Part shown: one piece after another, positions 6,665 to 8,777 of the stretch
Numbering within the stretch: the first letter of the stretch is position 1
How the letters are laid out: each line of letters begins with the position of its first letter
Assembly (NCBI GenBank): GCA_007130445.1
Contig: SLSM01000215.1
Span: 1-8,777 of the forward strand
Reading direction: 5' to 3'
From: Trueperaceae bacterium
Lineage (GTDB): Bacteria; Deinococcota; Deinococci; Deinococcales; Trueperaceae
DNA length: 8,777 nucleotides
Notes under the pieces: model-generated
Seen by the model: the letters and a program-made list of their open reading frames with translations, nothing else
Told to the model about the DNA's origin: nothing
The model's database searches: none
Translations under genes and position numbers: made by a program

Positions 6665-7612
6665 CTACGTGGGCTCGGTCTCGACGGGCTCCGGGCTGCG
6701 GGCGCCGGCCGCGTCCGCCGAGTCGCGCAGCCAGCGCGGATCGATCGGCCGTCGATCGGTCCACACGGCGCCGAGTTCGTCGTCGAACGAGCGCGGCTCG
6801 AAGCGCGGCGCGCCCGCGGTCGGGAAGTGCGTCATCTCGCCGACCAGCACGCGGCCGTCGACCTCGTAGAGGTCGACCCGGACGAACGCCAGCCCGGCCG
6901 CCAGGGTGCGGGCGACGTCGAGCATGGCCGGCAGCGTCACCGGCACCGGCGGGTCGACGTCGATCGTCGGGAAGCCGTAACCGACGTCGATGCGCCGCCA
7001 GGCCGGGTCGGCCACGTAGCGACGGACGCCGCTGAACCGATCGAAGTCGACCACCACGATGCGCGGCTCGCCGTGGATGACGAAGAACTTCACGTCGCTC
7101 GGCACGGCGCCGTCGCGCCTGAGGTCCTCCTCGACGACCACCCGCGGGGTCATGAGGTCGTAGTGCGGCTCCTGTCGAACGCCGCCGTACGTGCGTGCGA
7201 GCCAGGCCTGCGCGAGGCGGTCGAGCGTCGCCGGATCGGCCGTCTCGCGGTCCACGAAGGTCATCCAGCGGCTCGCGTGGCTCGCCTTCATCACGGCGGT
7301 CGCGGGCCACCGTGCCAGGCGCTCGCGGGTGACGGACTCGCCCGCCTCGAGCACGTCGACCAGCTCCGACAGGTGGCCCTCGCCGAGGCGCTCGGCGACG
7401 TAGCCACGCAGCGTGTACTTGTCGCCCGTGCGGACCATGGCGGCGAGCTCGGCGCCCGGGTCGAGCATGCGGTGCAGCAGGTGCTCGCTGAAGCGTCGGG
7501 GCGACCGCAGGTCGGGCCAGTGACCGGTCTTGGCGCGTCCGTAGACGCGCAGGAACGTCGCGCGCGGCAGCCACCGCGCCAGGAACTCCACCGCCGGCCT
7601 ACGCTTGCGCAT
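6665..7612 (-). CDS. Second TupA-like ATP-grasp protein, divergent ATP loop
   Basis: 315 aa, same family as the protein at 832-1746 but clearly divergent. Motifs: RRFSEHLLHRML (39-50) in the place of TFNEKL; GDKYTLRGYVAERLG (63-77); AVMKASHASRW (106-116), where the usual HGSG loop reads HASR; DVKFFVIHGEPRIVVVDFDR (173-192); FVRVDLYEVDGRVLVGEMTH (243-262) with the metal-binding Asp and Glu; and FEPRSFDDELG (271-281). Lys109 and the Asp/Glu pair remain, so activity is likely, but the loss of loop glycines may alter nucleotide handling. The C-terminal tail is rich in Ala, Pro and Glu. Starts at ATG 7612 with a strong GGAGG 5 nt upstream, inside the 3' end of the glycosyltransferase gene (14-nt overlap). 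It sits in the operon between the glycosyltransferase and the flippase, consistent with acting on a lipid-linked intermediate before export. The substrate is unknown. Confidence 0.88.
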   Translation of the reverse strand: MRKRRPAVEFLARWLPRATFLRVYGRAKTGHWPDLRSPRRFSEHLLHRMLDPGAELAAMVRTGDKYTLRGYVAERLGEGHLSELVDVLEAGESVTRERLARWPATAVMKASHASRWMTFVDRETADPATLDRLAQAWLARTYGGVRQEPHYDLMTPRVVVEEDLRRDGAVPSDVKFFVIHGEPRIVVVDFDRFSGVRRYVADPAWRRIDVGYGFPTIDVDPPVPVTLPAMLDVARTLAAGLAFVRVDLYEVDGRVLVGEMTHFPTAGAPRFEPRSFDDELGAVWTDRRPIDPRWLRDSADAAGARSPEPVETEPT

Positions 7613-8393
7613 CGTCGCCTCCGGGCTCGTCGCGGCCGCGCCGCGCCACGTCGCGCAGCGCGTGCGGCAGCAGCACGAGCGGCTCGATCAGGTAGCGCCG
7701 TGCGAGCCGGCGCGGTTCGGCGGCCAGTCGATACGCCCACTCGAGCCCGATGGCCGACAGCCAGCGCGGGCACATCGGCACGGCGCCCGCGACGTAGTCG
7801 AAGGCCGCGCCGCAGGTCAGGATGGCCGTGCTCGGCAGGGCCGCCTCGTGGTCGTGCACGAAGCGCTCCTGGCGCGGCATGCCCAGCCCGACGAGCACCA
7901 CGTGCGGGTCGAAGGCGCGCATGCGCTCGATGCGCTCGCGCGCGTCGCCGCTGTCGGGTGCGATGTCGAAGTAGCCGTCGTCGGTGGCGATCCGTAGTCC
8001 GTCGTGCTGGTCGCGCAGCAGCTGCGCCGCCCGCTCGGCGACGCCGGGCTTGCCGGCCAGCACGTAGACGCGCCAACCGTCCGATGCCGCCCTCGCCATC
8101 AACGGCCCCATCAGGTCCATGAAGCCCGAGCGCTCGGCGCGCCGCACGGGCCGACCGGCCGCGCGGGCGATCCACACGAGTGGCATGCCGTCGACGCGCA
8201 CGACGTGCGCTCGCTCGTGCAGCGAGCGCATGACCGCGTCGCGCTTGATCACGGCCATGCCGTGCATGTTCTGGCTCACGAAGACGCGTCGCTCGCCCGC
8301 CGCGACCGCCGCGGCGACGGCCTCGAGCCACGCCTCCGGCGTGAGCGGCGTCACCCGCTCGCCCATGACCGTGACGGACCGAGGCGTCGTCAT
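7599..8393 (-). CDS. WecG/TagA/CpsF-family glycosyltransferase
   Basis: 264 aa, the normal length for the family. Features: VFVSQNMHGMAVIKRD (37-52), the position of the family's 'tlNa.h' strand; VVRVDGMPLVWIARAAG (64-80) with the conserved catalytic Asp68; WRVYVLAGKPGVAERAAQLL (107-126); DDGYFD (138-143); VVLVGLGMPRQERFV (165-179), the diagnostic GxPxQE; CGAAFDYVAGAVPMCPRWL (194-212); and GLEWAYRLAAEPRRLARRYL (216-235), a C-terminal appendage that targets the membrane in TagA. Family members add N-acetylmannosamine(uronic acid) or related sugars to a polyprenyl-diphosphate-GlcNAc acceptor; the exact sugar cannot be told. The usual 'RAP' near residue 207 reads MCP. ATG 8393 is chosen because it overlaps the upstream stop as ATGA and gives the family's N-terminus; the frame is open to 8729 but that part lies over the upstream gene. 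Confidence 0.94.
   Translation of the reverse strand: MTTPRSVTVMGERVTPLTPEAWLEAVAAAVAAGERRVFVSQNMHGMAVIKRDAVMRSLHERAHVVRVDGMPLVWIARAAGRPVRRAERSGFMDLMGPLMARAASDGWRVYVLAGKPGVAERAAQLLRDQHDGLRIATDDGYFDIAPDSGDARERIERMRAFDPHVVLVGLGMPRQERFVHDHEAALPSTAILTCGAAFDYVAGAVPMCPRWLSAIGLEWAYRLAAEPRRLARRYLIEPLVLLPHALRDVARRGRDEPGGDDAQA
7618..7622 (-). promoter_or_regulatory. Shine-Dalgarno GGAGG for the second TupA-like gene
   Basis: GGAGG on the minus strand lies 5 nt before ATG 7612, inside the end of the glycosyltransferase gene. It fixes the start of the second TupA-like protein and shows the host uses ordinary Shine-Dalgarno sites for internal operon genes. Confidence 0.65.
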
Positions 8394-8777
8394 CGCGCCG
8401 GATGATATCGCCGCGACGTGCACACCAAGGCGGCGAGCAGGCCGGCGACGGCGAAGTAGACGGCGGGGTCGATCACGATCACGTCGACCAGCGCCTGCAG
8501 CGCGAGCGCGCCGGTGGCCGCGGCGAGCAGTGGCGGCGCCGGTCCGCGCTCCGCCATGGCCTCGCGCCACCACGGCGAGAGGGCGCGCGACCCGAAGACC
8601 AGGAGCAACCCGGCCAGTGCGAGCCCGACCACGCCTGCGTGCACCAGCACGTGCAGGGGCAGCGCATGCGGATGCGGGAAGAGGGACCATGGGAGCGCGG
8701 GCTCGGCGCTGGCGACGAGCCGCGGCCACGGGACGCCGCCGTGGCCGAGCACCGGGCGGGTGGCCACGACGTCCAGC
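8390..8777 (-). CDS. O-antigen ligase/polymerase-like membrane protein, C-terminal part
   Basis: About 129 residues are visible; the frame runs off the right edge, so the N-terminal part and start are missing. The fragment begins LDVVATRPVLGHGGVPW, matching the 'RP.lG.G' entry to the large periplasmic loop of the O-antigen ligase (Wzy_C) family. FPHPHALPLHVLVHAGVVGL then matches the family's 'hPHN.yl....e.GlvGl' region with the conserved His pair. Three hydrophobic stretches follow (VLVHAGVVGLALAGLLLVFG; LLAAATGALALQALVDVIVI; VYFAVAGLLAALV), ending in a short basic cytoplasmic-like tail. Proteins of this family either transfer glycans from a lipid carrier to lipid A or protein, or polymerise repeat units (Wzy); these cannot be separated on sequence. 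Its TGA overlaps the glycosyltransferase ATG (ATGA), so the two are co-translated in one operon. Confidence 0.82.
   Translation of the reverse strand, partial: LDVVATRPVLGHGGVPWPRLVASAEPALPWSLFPHPHALPLHVLVHAGVVGLALAGLLLVFGSRALSPWWREAMAERGPAPPLLAAATGALALQALVDVIVIDPAVYFAVAGLLAALVCTSRRYHPAR

Noticed and set aside
5895..6869. Plus-strand open frame opposite the ABC flippase membrane domain
   Set aside because: Low-complexity Arg/Gln/Glu-rich product; the minus strand codes for an intact transporter here.
6827..8122. Long plus-strand open frame (431 codons) across the second TupA-like and glycosyltransferase genes
   Set aside because: Antisense to two well-supported genes, rich in Arg/Ala/His, and without recognisable domains.
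8394..8729. N-terminal extension of the glycosyltransferase frame up to 8729
   Set aside because: The extension is Arg/Ala-rich and covers the ligase-like gene, which has transmembrane segments and family motifs. The ATGA overlap at 8390-8393 gives the standard family length.
1..8777. Mobile elements, tRNA/rRNA genes, CRISPR repeats or attachment sites
   Set aside because: None seen: no transposase or integrase motifs, no cloverleaf-like segments, no direct-repeat array, and virtually all DNA is accounted for by protein-coding genes.

Overview
The window is a very GC-rich, tightly packed bacterial locus for a cell-surface polysaccharide or glycolipid. It carries eight protein-coding genes, two of them cut by the window edges, and almost no non-coding DNA. 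I see no RNA genes, CRISPR, insertion sequences or phage genes. The organism cannot be fixed from this sequence. High GC, an O-antigen-ligase-like protein, and two divergent genes that each appear to start without a leader (TANNNT box, 7 nt, ATG) would fit a Deinococcota-type bacterium such as a relative of Truepera. Other high-GC phyla with leaderless transcripts, such as Actinomycetota, are not excluded.

Layout. Left edge, + strand: the 3' part of an unrecognised protein with a winged-helix-like C-terminus (3-824), then a TupA-like ATP-grasp protein (832-1746). These meet, tail to tail with a 3-nt gap, a minus-strand 'sugar-transfer-associated' ATP-grasp gene (1750-2856). A 80-nt divergent promoter region (2857-2936) separates that gene from a plus-strand RimK/glutathione-synthetase-like ATP-grasp gene (2937-4103). 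The end of this gene overlaps, tail to tail, the last gene of a long minus-strand operon that enters from the right edge. In transcription order the operon is: O-antigen ligase/polymerase-like membrane protein (8777-8390, partial), WecG/TagA/CpsF glycosyltransferase (8393-7599), a second TupA-like ATP-grasp protein (7612-6665), a PglK/MsbA-like ABC flippase (6650-4848), and a PP-loop ATPase with a QueC-like four-cysteine zinc site (4848-4081). Overlapping or nearly touching start and stop codons imply translational coupling through this operon.

How it may work together. The glycosyltransferase would extend a lipid-linked sugar at the inner face of the membrane. The ABC protein would flip the lipid-linked oligosaccharide, and the ligase/polymerase-like protein would polymerise it or transfer it to an acceptor. 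What stands out is the set of ATP-dependent ligase-type enzymes: four ATP-grasp proteins of three subfamilies plus a PP-loop enzyme within about 7 kb. ATP-grasp enzymes usually join a carboxylate to an amine or other nucleophile through an acyl-phosphate, and PP-loop enzymes activate a carboxylate or carbonyl by adenylation. The inferred theme is therefore a polysaccharide decorated with amide-linked amino acids, peptides or other acyl/amidino groups, in the manner of teichuronopeptide. The enzymes' substrates cannot be read from sequence, and this is a hypothesis.
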